From Ampelocalamus luodianensis (taxonomy: Eukaryota; Streptophyta; Magnoliopsida; Poales; Poaceae): a stretch of 64,000 nt of DNA. Position numbers and translations under genes: made by a program. The notes beneath the pieces are model-generated. The model saw only the letters and a list, made by a program, of their open reading frames with translations. It did not search any database and was not told the origin of the DNA. Location: the NCBI GenBank assembly GCA_036346255.1, contig CM070628.1:7083840-7147839 (forward strand). The letters are read 5' to 3'. Below are positions 46,299-59,373 of this stretch, in pieces; positions within the stretch are counted from its first letter, which is position 1, and every line of letters begins with the position of its first letter.

Positions 46299-49200
46299 TG
46301 TGAGACTCCGGTTTATTAAACTTGTAATACTTAACCTTCCACTGGTTCTAGTATCACAAATAGAATAACCCGTGTCTCGATGAATATGTGCTTCCCAGAA
46401 AATGCAGCACACATACATCATACCAAAGCATGCATCAATTCCATACAACAGGATATAACAAGTCTACCAAAAGACATACATAATATAAGTTATTACAGAA
46501 CAGCCGACCGGCTAAATGACATAAGTATCAACTAACAGCGGAAGCAAAAGTTGTCATAAGATGGCTTAAACCAAAAGACGACCGGCTAGCCACATAACAC
46601 CACAGGGCAACCGACCGGGCCACCAAGCTAATCGCCCCACACACTGCCACAGCACAACTCGCAAAAGTGAGGCCCATCGGGCTCACCTTCTTCCTCTGCA
46701 CAATACAAGCAATGCAGGTGAGTACAAAAATGTACTCGCAAGACTTACGAGTAACAAGCCTATACATAGCTACATGAAAGTTGTATCAAAGGAATTTGGT
46801 TATATGGTTCTTTGGACGCACAAAGCAAGTTTTATTTACAATAATGTAATAGATTGAAGGCAATTTGACAATCAGTTTTTAAGCATTGAAATAACAACGA
46901 GTAACAATAATTATCAAGTAACCACCTAGAGGTGACTAACCCAATAGCTACCACAAATAGCATGAATCCCTGATTCATACCACCCATCAAGTTTTAATTT
47001 TAAAAAGGTTGTAGTCTAATTCTTGAAAAGCTTATCCAAGCGTGTCCATAACCTAGGGCGAGGCTATTCGAATAGTTTGTAATCCCTGCAGGGGTGTACC
47101 AATGTACCCACACTTGGACCGCCTTTTGCCAAGCTATTAGCACATTTCCTTTGGTATGCCGCACGGCTAAGTCCTCTGAACCCTTTCCAATGGAATATGC
47201 TAATCAAGAGACGCACGTATGGGGTTAATCCTTAGTGATCTGTCGACGAAATATGGATCACAAGGACCCATACGTGGAGCAGGACACACCGGCCTCGGCG
47301 GGTGCTCCTCTCCCCACAAACATGTCCATGTTGCACATAATTAAATATGCAACCCACCACGCAACTCATTAATTAACACACGCCAAAGTACTCGGCTAAG
47401 AGAGGTCTCATATCCCTCTAGTGTGGTTAGTACGCACAGAAATGCTCGGATAACAGGTACTCACAAGTAGTTCGGTCCTTAATTGACCCGGGCACCATTC
47501 CAATCACACCCAAAAGATCACACCATCTTACCATTGTGCCCAAGTCTAAATTGTTTTCATTTTCAGTTTTAGTTTTGCAATTTAGACATAGCACAAGGCT
47601 GAAATATACAGATTATAACAGTTTGTGTGATCAAGGTTATCGACAAGTCGATAACCGCCCATTTCTACCGATAGCTAAGCATGGCTAAGCATAATGACAC
47701 GTAAACTACTAAGTGACAAGGGTTCATCCAGCGAACCCAAAATCACAGCAAGTAATCCTAGGCTCGATAGTAGAGGAATAAGCATTTCCTCACGATAATG
47801 CGACTCATTGGGCCAACTATCGACAATAGTTTAAAACAACATAGCAATGCATACATAGAATTTGCAAACAACATATTAGAATTTGAAAATAGTAGGAACA
47901 ATATGATCAAATGAATGCTACATCAGCTTGCCTTGCTGGAGTGCAGGATCTGATTGCTGTGGCACAGTGTCAAGATTAATAACTTCTTCGGAACCTAACG
48001 CGAAAAGGCGATAAACCAATAAGAACGAAGAACACCAAATAAACTCCAACAGCAAAAGACATCCGAATCTAATGAAATTTATACAGCATCTAGAGAAGGA
48101 TTTTAGACAATTTTAGGAACAAGAATCATGCAATTTGGACTTAGCATGCAAAAGATATAGACAAAATACTCTTTCTCAGCCTATTAATTCACTAATTTAA
48201 ATACTGGTACTGTTCATGGTGAAATTTTCTAGAATGATCTAAGGTCTGGAATTTTTATAGCAGGTAGATTATGACATCCTAATAACAGCAAAGTTGAGTT
48301 TACTAAATTTGGAGTCATACACATTTACTTATGATTTTTCTAAGTTGTAAATCTAGTGCAAGTCATTTTACAGAATTATAACTATGCTCAAAACCTATTT
48401 CATATTAAATTACACTAACAGAGGAAATTAACAAAATTGATTTTGCACAAATCGGAAATCTACAGAAAGAGATATGCATTTTCCAAGTTTAAATCTATTT
48501 CTAGAATATTCAAAATGACCGAAATCAAGTTATTTTAGTTTCAACATTTTCTGCTACTGAAAAACACTTAGATGCATTTTTATATTAAACTTTAGTAATA
48601 ACAGAATTTATTCCAGTTGGAAACATCTAAAAAGGGTTTAAAATGAATTTGTTATGAATTCCTAAAGTTTTTATACCATTTTCAGTTGTTAAATAATTAC
48701 TTACCGAAATACAGACAAACCTAAACAACAGAATATGACGTGGACGCTTATCAACCCTTGATCTAAAATCTTACGGTCCACGCGCGCCGGAAACAGCGCA
48801 CGCGCGCGATACCTAAACGGAGCCCACCGTTGGATCAAGATCCAACGGCTCACGCGGAGGGATGCATCCGGACGGTGCGGTTGGTTGGGCCAATCACAGC
48901 CGCAGATCTGCAGATGGACGGCCCAGAGCACACCTTCATTCGGATGGTCCGAATGCATACGGGATCTCAGCCGTTGATCACAAGATCGACGGCCAAGAAT
49001 GATAGAGGCTACCAGAGGGTCCGAATGCACTCTAGATCTGGGCCGTTGATCACTACGCACGGGACTTGAGTGCGCGAGGAGGATCTTAATGAGGACCCCC
49101 ATGTCAGTGAGACAGAGGGACAATTAAGACAGCGATTAATTACCAGGAACCAATGATTAGTGATTGACTAGCAATTAATGTGTCCTAATGACTGGCACAG

Positions 49201-51362
49201 ATGCGATTTAAGAGATTGGAGGGCCCACATGTCAGTGACCCAAAAGGTTAATTTCCGACAGCGATTAACCGCCGACACATTAATTAATCAATGATTAAAC
49301 CTTAATGATGTCGGAACAGCACGGAGTTGTGCCAGCGGATGATTAAGGGTGTTGGGCCCACTGTCAGTGGCTCAACGACATAGTTTAAGACACAATTAAT
49401 TAACTAATGATTAGCAATTACAGGGCAATTAATGTGTCTTAAACAAAAGACGAAAACGGGAGCTTTCGCCGGCAAACTCCCGAGTGACTTCAACGGCTTG
49501 TCGCCGGCGACTCTGGCCGCGGCGGCGCCGAACAAGAACTAAAATGGAACCGCAATAGCACTACGAACCTAATGGTGGCATTCTCGCCGGCGGTGAGGGA
49601 CCAGAACGCCGGCTAGCCGGAAAACAAAAATGGAGCTTTTACTGCTAAGTACGAAAGTAGCAAAAGCTCATTGCGATCAAAGAAGCGGTGCGAGCCTCTA
49701 GGGACTAATAAGAAGCTACCTTGATGAAGAGAAGCTTCAAAGGCGGTCGGAGAAGCTTGCCCACGGTGGAGGCTCGCCGGACTTGGAGAAGAAATGTTGA
49801 AAATGGCACCCTGAGCCAAGTGAGTGATACCATAGCATCAATATAGCTTCATTATGATCCACAGAAGCTACATGAGCAAGTAATTTGAAAATGGAGCACT
49901 CACCTGAGCTGAGGAAGAAGATGACCAAAATCAGCCGAATTTGAACAAACCCCAAATTGGATATTTCCTGATAATCAAATCCAAAATTAAGTGAGGGGAA
50001 ATGTTCAAGATAGAGAGGAGGTTAAATGGGTGCAACGAAATGTAAAGGAGAACCACTGGAACACCAAGAACACCAATGGAGCTCTTCGGGTCAACAATGG
50101 TGGATTGTCGGTTTTGAGGAGTTAAGTTCCAAAACTGTAAATGGAGCTTGATGGTGGTCTAAAGAAACGCCAGGAAGAGAAGAGGGTGCTTAAAAGGCTC
50201 GGAGATGCTAGGGTTTTGCCAAAAAGCTTTTCGGGAGGCAAGGCTCAAAGCACGGCCGACAAGGAAAAGGAAGTAGATGGTGCACTAGGGTATGGCACGG
50301 CCGAACGTGTCTCCCTTGACTCTTAATGTCGACTAGGGCGGCCGTAGGGAGAACGAAATGACAACCCCATGCCCTGCACTGTGCACGCATGGCCGGAGGT
50401 TGAAGATGACCAGAGAAAAGACTCGGGCGATTTTGGACCCTACGATTTTAATCGGACGGCTGATATCGCGCCACGCCTCTGAGTTTAAAACCCAACGGGG
50501 GAAAAAAGTGAGCTTTGGATTTTAATCCAACGGCTCAGATTGAACGAGACAATCGGAGGCTTAAACAGCAGAGGAGAACACGAGCCCTAGGATTAGAAAC
50601 GCACTGCTTAGATTCAAACAAAACAACCGGAAGGTCCGAATGTCTCGGTGAATCAGGGCGGTTGGATGGGGATCCAACGGTTGAAATTCGAACAAGCAAC
50701 CGGATGGTCCGAATGTTTGCACGGAGCTGGGCCGTGCGATAAGGATCCAACGGTCGAGATTCAACGCGCGCTTTTAAAGGAGGCTCGGTGCAGTTAGTTG
50801 ACTGGGCCGAGTCGATTGGCTCGAGCCCGAGTCTGACTCGAACCCGACGCACAGTGGATTTAGGTTTTGACTTTTAAATTAGAACATGGACTTTTGAGGA
50901 TTTATTTGAGGTAGCAAAACAACTCCAAAAATTATGAAATTTTTACAGGAGCTTGCTAACTCGGATATTAACCTTGTATAAAATTCTCAGAGGTTTCTAT
51001 GCTGTGAAACTTTCTCCAAAAATTCTGCAAGGCTCGGTTTTAAGGTTTGACTGAAAGTCAAACAGGTTTGACTGCCCCCTAAAAATATTCAAACAATTTC
51101 TAAAAATTGTGAAATTTTTCAGAGGGGCCACATACCATCACAGAAATTTAGGAAAAATATTTCCCAATGATGATCACAATACTTGACAAGATTGTTTTTG
51201 GAAAAATCAAAGTTTGGATCAAATAGACTTGTGACATTGTATTTCCATATTCCCTTGTACAAGAATTGTTTGGTACAACAGGAAATATATGATGCAAGAA
51301 AAGTTTTAATTTCTAGTCATTTTCTTACATTTGAAACACAAGTCAAAAAATGGGATGTTACA
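46299..51362 (-). mobile_element. Solo long LTR copy C (5064 bp), in helicase intron
   Basis: The minus strand starts TGTAACATCCCATTTTTTGA and ends CCGGAGTCTCACA. A perfect 5-bp duplication TTTTC lies at 46294-46298 and 51363-51367. There is no internal element domain, so it is a solo LTR. As in A and B there is a palindrome-like AGTACAAAAATGTACTCG (46725-46742), a GC-rich middle (48750-50500), and minus-strand donors CTCAG/GTGAGT (about 49905) and CATCAAG/GTAGCT (about 49722). Several direct repeats of the form TCCAACGG...TGGTCCGAATG lie at 48830-49040 and 50520-50760. It lengthens the intron between the first two helicase exons by 5 kb. Confidence 0.88.
48830..50765. repeat. Scattered TCCAACGGYT / GGTCCGAATG repeats inside LTR C
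   Basis: Motif pairs GATCCAACGG(C/T)(T/C) and GG-GGTCCGAATG recur at about 48838, 48945, 49018 (first cluster) and 50525, 50630, 50678, 50708, 50745 (second cluster). They suggest local unit duplication in the GC-rich part of the LTR. Confidence 0.6.
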
Positions 51363-51667
51363 TTTTCATATTCCCGAATTATCAAAACCTATTGTTTCAA
51401 CTGTGAATTGATGCAGCGAGCTCTTTGTGTACAAACTTCATGTTTAGATGTTTGCTTTGTTAGATCTATTTGGAGGACGAACATGGAGACATTCTTGCAT
51501 TTCTAACTGGCCACGAGGAGGTTGAATCACTAGATAGACTTATTTAGGAGCGTATTCGTCAACTTCCAGCGCAGAGTAGTAAGATATGGATTATGCCTAT
51601 CTACTCATCCCTTCCATCAGAGCAGCAAATGAATGCTTTTAAGCCAGCACCAGCTGGAACTCGCAAG

Positions 51668-52642
51668 GTAAACCTAATATATTACGTTCTTTGGATGCTT
51701 ACTGTTCCTTCGCTCCAACCTATCTGTTAATGTATATATGCTTCATTTTCCTAATTGATGAGTACTTTACTTGCTGCTCATGATGTTTTGTTACTTATGG
51801 CTGGTTGGGCGATACACTTCTGGGCATCACCTACTGTAGGAGGTAATTAGGTAAATATGTTGTTAATGAACAACAGCACACTCAATTAGTCTGTGCAATT
51901 GTATAGAAAGAGGGAGGGAGTAGTTAATTGATTGTCAGCTATACTTGTGAACATAATCGTGTCCATGAGGCAAATGAATTAGAAATGGCCAAATATACAT
52001 CATTCTAGAAATTACATATGAAGTTATGAACTATATAATGATGATCTGTCTGAAATGAAATTATCTGCTATGAACAAAGCTGTGCACATCTTTCAAAGAT
52101 GACCAAAAACATTAGCAAGCTTCCTTTTGATATAACATGATATTATCTATGTGATCTTGTGTTAAAATAATACCATTATGAAGTGTAAAATATAAAATTG
52201 ATCTTGCTATTGTTGGTCCACTGAAGAGTGAAGAGGCATCATTGTACTTCAGAGCAATTTAACATAAAGGAAAAAGGTTTCCTTTATAAGTTTGTCAGTT
52301 GCACACTTCCCTTTTTGCTCATAGAAAAAGGTGTACACTTTTGGACCATATGAAATAAGGGTCATACCATTCCTTTTGGTTTCATGTGGGTGTTTTTTTT
52401 GTACCATAGTTCTTAAGGTAATTGTTCTCGGATATTAGATGTTTCTGACAAAAAAATGCTTTTTAAAAAGACAATACCTCCTTGTTGCAAGTTCTGCATC
52501 TCCAAATTCGACCTTCTCCAAGGTTCATTCAGCAATGCATTTTCCTTTAGTCATTTTACATAGTTTGCTTACCCTTAAAGTCATCAGTCATGTAACATGG
52601 TAGGTATGCAACATTGACTGATGTCCTGTTTGTTTCTTTCAG
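51668..52642 (+). other. Helicase intron, no further element resolved
   Basis: AT-rich intron with donor GTAAAC and acceptor TTTCTTTCAG. No matched inverted ends or ORFs of note were found. Confidence 0.6.
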
Positions 52643-53429
52643 GTAGTTCTAGCAACAAATATTGCAGAGACTTCTGTAACAATACCTAGTATCAAATATG
52701 TTATCGATCCTGGGATGGTCAAAGCTCGTGCTTACAATCCTTTAACTGGAATGGAATCTCTAATCATTATCCCAGTCTCAAAAGCACAGGCTCTTCAAAG
52801 GTGGTAAATACTTTCAAGCTTATTTATATTTAACTCTTGTGTGCTTTGTGTTACCTCATCATTCTACACTCGAGTGGTCGTGCTGGACGGGAGGGGCCAG
52901 GGAAGTGCTTCCGATTGTTCCAAGAAAGTGAGTTTGATAAACTGGTGGATTCTACTGTGCCTGAGATTAAACGGTGTAACCTTTCAAATGTTGTACTACA
53001 GCTGAAAGCTCTTGGAATTGATGATATTATAGGTTTCGATACTATGGAGAAACCATCAAGGTAAGTTCTGTACTTCTGTGCTTTTTTAATGCTGCTCACT
53101 TGTAAAAAAATGATCAGGAGTTACCCCTACCTTAAATTTTAACATAATGATGCGTCATTCAAGAAGTGCATTTGGTGTGGCAAAAGAATAGTTTAAAACT
53201 TACTCGTACGAAGATTTATCTTGCAACGTGGAAACTAGATGTTTCTTTGTTGGTGATATGCTCTAGAGGCAATCATAGAGATGATTGTATCACGTCTATA
53301 TTTATGAGTTATTGAATAAATGCTATTCTATTTGTTGAATGAATCATTGATTATAAAGATTAACGAGTATGTGACTTGTTGGTGAAGCTCTTTAACTTAT
53401 ATGATGTTGTTTTAAATGGTATCCTTGGT

Positions 53430-54420
53430 CGGATGTCACTGGTCGAAACACCAGTGACTCTACGACCAGCACATGTATTGATTAATGACTATGTTTCACC
53501 TTTCATGGATATAGGGATATCGAATCAATAATGTGAACACATGTTAGAGAACATGGGGTTGGATAGACCCACCTTGAGACACTACTGAGATTGTTATGAT
53601 TCTATGTGTCATTAGTTGGTCTCAAGCAATGGTGATGTATAATCCTTAGACCTGAGATCAGCATAGTTCCCTACATGTGTAATAGCACTCTTAGGAGTTA
53701 CCAAACGCTACTCGTAACTGGGTAGTTATAAAGGTAGTTTTCGGGTATACTATGAAACATACGGAGGAATATGACTGGTCGGATATGGGATTTGCCCCTC
53801 CTAACATAACGGGAGAGATATATCTGAGCCCCTCAAAGTGGTCGAATAAAGAAAGTGCATAGCCATACCACTCGTGGTCGAAGAGTTCGACCACATAAGG
53901 TTATTCGATACTCGATCGAGGATCGAGTAAAGTATTGAACAGTCTATGGATGATATATATCTCACTTGGAGTTCAAACTAGATATCGTGAGGCAAAGGGA
54001 GAATACACGAGTAGATCGCTTAGTTCGATCAGTTACAGACTAGTCGTATGGAGATACGAGCTGGACGTAGACTGGTTGAACGTAATCACAGATTGGTCAA
54101 AATCTGGTCGTAAGGAGTTACGAACTGGTCGAGACTAAATATGAACTGGTTGTACACAGTTTCAGACTGGTCGTACTTAAGTACTAGCTAGTCGTAAGGA
54201 GTTACGAACTGGTCATACTTAAATACGGACTGGTCGTGATGAGATACGAGCTGATCATAAGTGATGAGAACCTGGTCGTAGATCATAGTGCATTAAGGTT
54301 CGTTTGATATAATTTTTGTGTATTCGGGAATCGTTATGTCCTGCTAGAGACCGCTACGACTCGTGGTCGGAAAAGGGTTTCCGAGTCACAATCGACTACG
54401 TATAAACCTAACGGGTCACA
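53430..54420. repeat. CTGGTCGTAAGGAGTTACGA repeats in the solo LTR
   Basis: About ten units of roughly 30 bp (clearest at 54040-54260) have the form CTGGTCGTA-NNNN-TACGA. They are inverted GTCGTA/TACGA arms with a short spacer, some with only one arm kept. They lie upstream of the LTR TATA box. The arms equal those in the unrelated Tat LTR hairpins, but the spacer and unit length differ. Confidence 0.75.
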
Positions 54421-54472
54421 CACTTAACGAGTTGGAACAAAACGTGTTTGGATAGGATCCATCATTGGCACT

Positions 54473-54480
54473 ATATAAAG
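54473..54480 (+). promoter_or_regulatory. TATA box of the solo LTR
   Basis: TATATAAAG after GGCAC, about 420 bp before the LTR end, gives the expected start of the transcribed R region near 54505. It points in the sense of the helicase gene. Confidence 0.6.
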
Positions 54481-55056
54481 AGACCCCATGCGGGCGACGT
54501 GAGTTACTCCACCGAAACCCTAGCCGCCATCTTCCCGAGAGAGCCCCGTCGTGCGACTTGGTGCTAGCACGCTAGCGTCCGGTTGTTCCTTCCCTGGACA
54601 TGTGAATACCGTATAGGCGCTGCTGCAGCTGTTGTTGTGCTTGAGGACGATCCATAATCATCACAAGGAACTTCAGAGGTTGCTAGAGGAGACGATCAAC
54701 TCGTAGAAGCGCTGGACGATCGACTACGACCACTACATCAATGTGCTCTTCGTTGCACCAGGCTGCTCGACTCTCCTTCAGCCGCACTGCGTGTCTGGTA
54801 GTAACGATTTGTGATCATCTACTTGCTTGGCATCCTAGTTTATGAGGTAGAATTTTTTGAATTATCGCTATCGTAGTCTACCCGTATCCCTTCATTCTTT
54901 ACTCTATGTCTACTGTTGTGCTTTAATTACATATGGGAAACTGAAATATCATTGTGATGAGAAGATGCACACTAGTCATTTTAGTTTATAATACTGTTTT
55001 CGAAGTATTTTGTTACTTATCAGAAGTATTTGAGATTCAATTTTGTAGGTAAAACA

Positions 55057-55162
55057 TGTTGGAATGAGACTTGATCTATTCCAATGGGTCAAACAACCAA
55101 TATAACCTGTACAAGGTTGGTCAATATGCATAGAACACCCTAAGCTATATACATATCTTACA
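55057..55162 (-). repeat. 3' LTR of the copia element (106 bp)
   Basis: It starts TGTTGGAATGAG and ends ATATCTTACA on the plus strand. It matches 59268-59373 with about 14 differences. Confidence 0.85.
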
Positions 55163-58100
55163 CCTGCACTCAAACTCATGGTGGATCAACAACACTGAGT
55201 TTGGAGAGGTAGAAGTTATGCTGAACTCTAGTATGTGCCTTGGTGAAGAAATCTGCTAACTGAAGTTCCGAAGGCACACACTGAAGAGCAATAACTTGGT
55301 CTTGCACCTGCGATCTTATGTACGAATCATCACTCCAATGTGCTTGGTGAGCTCATGCTTCACATGATCTTGAGCAATACTGATCGCACCAGTCTTATCT
55401 GATAAGAGAGGAGTTAGTGTAGAAACTGAAACACTGAAATCCTTAAGTAGCCACCGAAGTTAGGTGATCTCGGTGTCAACGACCATGGCTCTCAACTCAG
55501 CCTCAGCACTCGAACTAGAAATGACAGTCTGCTTCTTAGTCTTCCAAGCAATCAAGGAGAAACTAAGGAAAACACAATAGGCAGAAAGGGACCGGCGATC
55601 AGAATGATCGCTAACCCAAGTCGCATCAGAGTACACCTAAAACTGAAAAGAACTGGAGTGAGGAAAGAAAATGCGACGAGTGATGGTCCCACAAAGATAT
55701 TGCAGGACATGAAGAAGGTGACTGGATTGGAGTTGAGTGGGAGCAAAGATGAACTAACTCAAGATGTGAACTGGGTGAGAAATATTAGGTCGAGTGATCC
55801 CAAGATAGATGAGGCTCCCGACAAGATGGTAGTAGCGAGTGGGGTCCTCAAGAGGCTCACTATCAGTAGGGCGAAGGTGAACACCAAGCTCCATAGTAGT
55901 ATCTACCATGCGCTGATCAGTGAGACAAGCGCGAGCAAGAATATCATGAATGTACTTCTCCTAGAAGAGGTAGTAACCCTCAGGTGTAGAAGTGACCTCA
56001 ATCCCAAGGCAGTAATGAAGATGACCCAAATCAGACATCAAGAACTGCTCACTAAGACGCTCCTTCACAAAGGCAATGTACTGAGAGTCATCTCCAGTAA
56101 TGATCATATCATCCATATATAGGAGGAGTGTCCGACTCCGAGGAGAGGTGTACAAAGAGGGCGGAGTCGTGATCACTGGTGGAGAAGCCGACAACAGTGA
56201 CAACAGAGGAGAAACGATCAAACCAAGCACGAGGGGCTTGTTTGAGCCCATAGAGAGAGCAACGAAGGTGACAAACCATACCATCAAGGACACAATACCT
56301 AGGGCGGCTACATGTAGACCTCACGTAGCTCGCCATTGAGAAATGCATTCTTGATGTCCAGCTAAGAGATGGGTCATTGTCGAACAGAGGCCACAGCAAG
56401 GAGAGTGTGAATAGTGGTCATATGAGCGATAGGAGAGAAGGTCTCATTGTAGTCATGACCATACTCTTGCTAAAAATCACACGCCACAAGGCGAGCCTTG
56501 TAACGCTTAATGGAACCATCCGAGCGGGTCTTGATCTTGTACACCACTTACACATTATGGGAGTGACATATGCAGGTAAGGGCACAAGATCCCAAGTACA
56601 GTACGCTCCAAAGTAGCAATCTTCTCAGACATCACGAGCTACCACTCAAGGTGGGCAGCAGCCTCATGGTAGGTTGTAGGCTTAGAAAGCAACGACTACA
56701 AAGCCAAAGCGCTCAAGAGGCCTGACAGTGTGGCGATCACAAAGATCGTATCTGGGAGGAGAAGGCGGAGTAGGACCCAACAAGGACGGAAAAGAAGAGC
56801 TAGGAACAGGACCCAACAAAGATGGAAACTCAACTAGAGGAGTAGGCCGAGGGTGGCGAGAGTAGTGCAGGGGATATGGTGGAATCTCAACAAAAAGATT
56901 GGGAGGGAACCTCGGCAAAGGAGGAATAGGTTGAGCCAGAGGAAAGGGAAGTAGAAGTTGGAGGATGAAGTGAAACAGTAGTGGAAAATTGAGAGTCGGG
57001 AAAAGTCAGAAATGAGATTGACTCAACAGTAGGGGAACGAGGGTAGTAAAGTCGAGACTCATCAAAAGTGACATCCCGAGAAATCCTCATCCTGCGAGCA
57101 ACAGAGCGAGCAACGATAACCCTTATGCTCAAGACTGTAGCCAAGAAAAACACACTCAACTGACTGAGCAATCAGCTTAGTGCGCTCACGAGGTGAAAAA
57201 AGGACGAAGTAGGCAAAGCCGAAACTGCGAAGGTGATTGTACTCTGGAGCTCGACTGTAGAAACGCTCAACAAGAGTAGAATCCTAAAGAGTAGTGGAAG
57301 GTTGCATTTTGATGAGGAAAACAACAGTGGAGACAGTCTCAGCCCAGAAGTTGAGTGGAATAGAAGAGGCAAGTATGAGAACGCAAGCTGTCTCAAGCAA
57401 GTGATGATGCTTACGTTCAAAGACACCGTTTTGAGCGTGAGCACTAGGTCAAGACTACTGGGGAAGAGTACCCTACTCAGCGAGAAAACGACACAAAATA
57501 GCAGACAAGTACTCGCCAGCAGAGTCAGCACGAAACACACGAATGGTTGAATCAAACTGAGTACGAACCATGGTGGCGAACATATGGTAAATAGAGAACC
57601 TAACTGCGAGAGGACATGAAGTTGATCCAAATATGACAAGAATAATCATCAATAGAAATCACATAGTATCGATGACTTCCTTTCAAATGAAGGGAGCTAA
57701 ACCCCAAACATCGGAGTGAACAAGATCAAAAGGACGATTAGAAACAGAATCACTAGAGGGATAGGGGAGCTGCAGCTGCTTGCCAAGCTTACAACCCATA
57801 CAATGTAAAGAGGTGTCCCCAGAAACAGACTGAAGAACACCACGACCTACTAGTGACGATAGACAAGATCGCAGAGATGACCTAGACGATGGTGCCACTT
57901 AGTGAAGGAAGTAATGGAGGACGCGGCAAGACTAGAGGTAGTGGTAGTGGCTGACTGGCTGGTGGAGACAGCAGTAGGAAGATGCAATCAGTCGAGCTCC
58001 CAAAGACGCTGCGAATCACGACGCTGAGGGCGTACCAAGTAGAGTCCCTGTGTGGTGATCTTGAATACAACAAGAGTCATACTGAAGAACAACATGACAA

Positions 58101-59251
58101 TCATGATCAGTGATCTGACCAGTCGACATAAGCCGTATAGTAAGTTGAGGAATATGAGAGACTGCAGGAACATGAAAAGAAGTGGAAAGGGTGCCTTGGC
58201 CTGCAACAAGAGAAGAGGTACCATCCGCAGTCTAAACAGTGGAAGGAAAAACTATGGGACTCACATAAGTGAGGTGGGTAGAATCTGGTGTCATGTGAAA
58301 GGAAACAACAGAGTCCAAGATCCACGGAGACAAGATACCTGACGAGGGAGGAGGCGGAGGCGAGGAACACTGCTGAATGCAAGAGCCAGGCGAGCACAAC
58401 CCGAGGAGTCTGAGGACGAGCCGACGCCGAGGAACTGGAGCAGTGAGAGGAGATGCTATTTGGCATCACCGGAGGAGCCCTGGCAAGAGGCGCCAGCTTT
58501 GAGTGGGAGGAACCTCCAGCCCTTCAGGGGACGTCCACCCGGCGACTCTGGTCCCTCCTAATCTTGTAGCAGTCCTTGATACATGTTGCCGTCACGTTGG
58601 CAGTAAGTGCAGTGGAGACCCACAGTAGAGGTAGCAACCACTGGTGCGCTGGGAGCTGGAGGGATTACGGTCGGTGCTGAAGAAACAGCAAAGGAGCAAG
58701 CGCTGAAGCAGACAAGACAACCTGTATGTGAGTCGCGCCACGATGACAAGTCTCCTCAGCACGAACACTTGTGAGAGGCTCTACCAAGGTCGAGCGCGGG
58801 TGGCGAGTCAGGAGCTGAGCACGCATAGTCTCGAACTCAGGGCAAAGCTGCGTCAGAAAGTCGTAAAGACGATGAGTCTCCTGGTGAGCGCGGAGCCGCA
58901 CACAGCAGGAACAAGTCCGACAGACATTCACCCTACAGAGTCAAGCTGACGCCACACCTCATACATCTGCTGGTAGAAGACATCCACGGTGGTATCAAGC
59001 TGCTAAAGAGAATGCGTCTGGTGCATGATGGAGAGGTATATAGCATCACTCGTCGGCTGGTAGTGAGCTCAGAGACGCTCCCACATCAGCTGCATCGTCG
59101 GCAGCTCAGTCACATCCATGGAGATAGCCACAGTCATGCTACCCACCAGGATGGCGATAGGACAAGCAGCGGCGGCTCGGGCGGGAGCAGAGCAGCGACA
59201 ACAATGGGGAGAAGGGCACGGGGAGGGTGGCGGCGAAAGTCCTAACCTTAA

Positions 59252-59267
59252 CCTTGCTCTGATACCA
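59252..59267 (-). other. Copia primer binding site (tRNA-iMet)
   Basis: The minus strand reads TGGTATCAGAGCAAGG directly after the 5' LTR, the standard plant initiator-Met primer site. Confidence 0.92.
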
Positions 59268-59373
59268 TGTTGGAATGAGATTTGATCTATTCCAATGTGC
59301 CAAAAGACCAATATAACATGTACATGATTAGTCAATATGCAAAGAACATTCTAAGCTATATACATATCTAACC
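59268..59373 (-). repeat. 5' LTR of the copia element (106 bp)
   Basis: Partner of 55057-55162. Its right edge is less certain because the last seven bases (TCTAACC against TCTTACA) differ. Confidence 0.8.

Larger units (their letters stand above)
53248..54894 (+). mobile_element. Solo LTR (1647 bp), probably Ty1/copia, in helicase intron
   Basis: It starts TGTTGGTGATATGCTCTAGA and ends CCGTATCCCTTCA. A perfect 5-bp duplication TTCTT lies at 53243-53247 and 54895-54899. The opening GATATGC(T/C)CTAGAGGCAAT is common in grass Ty1/copia LTRs. A TATA box (54473-54480) and a leader with AAACCCTAGCCGCC follow. No internal region is present. A dense block of GTCGTA half-sites occupies about 53430-54420. 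Confidence 0.85.
55057..59373 (-). mobile_element. Degraded Ty1/copia retrotransposon (4.3 kb) in helicase intron
   Basis: Two 106-bp LTRs (55057-55162 and 59268-59373) are about 87 percent alike by eye. The primer site matches initiator tRNA-Met. Minus-strand domains in copia order: gag (RLYDFLTQLCPEFETMRAQL, about 58870) with a CTYC finger (about 58605), protease/pre-integrase (WILDS-type, then SLHCMGCKLGKQ at about 57810), integrase (VISIDDYSCH, about 57640), RT (LDIKNAFLNGELREVYM, about 56370, and YMDDMIITGDDSQ, about 56110), and RNase H (about 55330-55540). Many stops and shifts are present. The target duplication is imperfect (AAACA against AAAAG). It is an old insertion that splits no exon. 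Confidence 0.88.

Noticed and set aside
53248..54894. One LTR of a complete element together with the copia copy at 55057-59373
   Set aside because: The 1647-bp LTR has its own perfect TTCTT duplication and no primer site next to it. The copia element has its own 106-bp LTRs.
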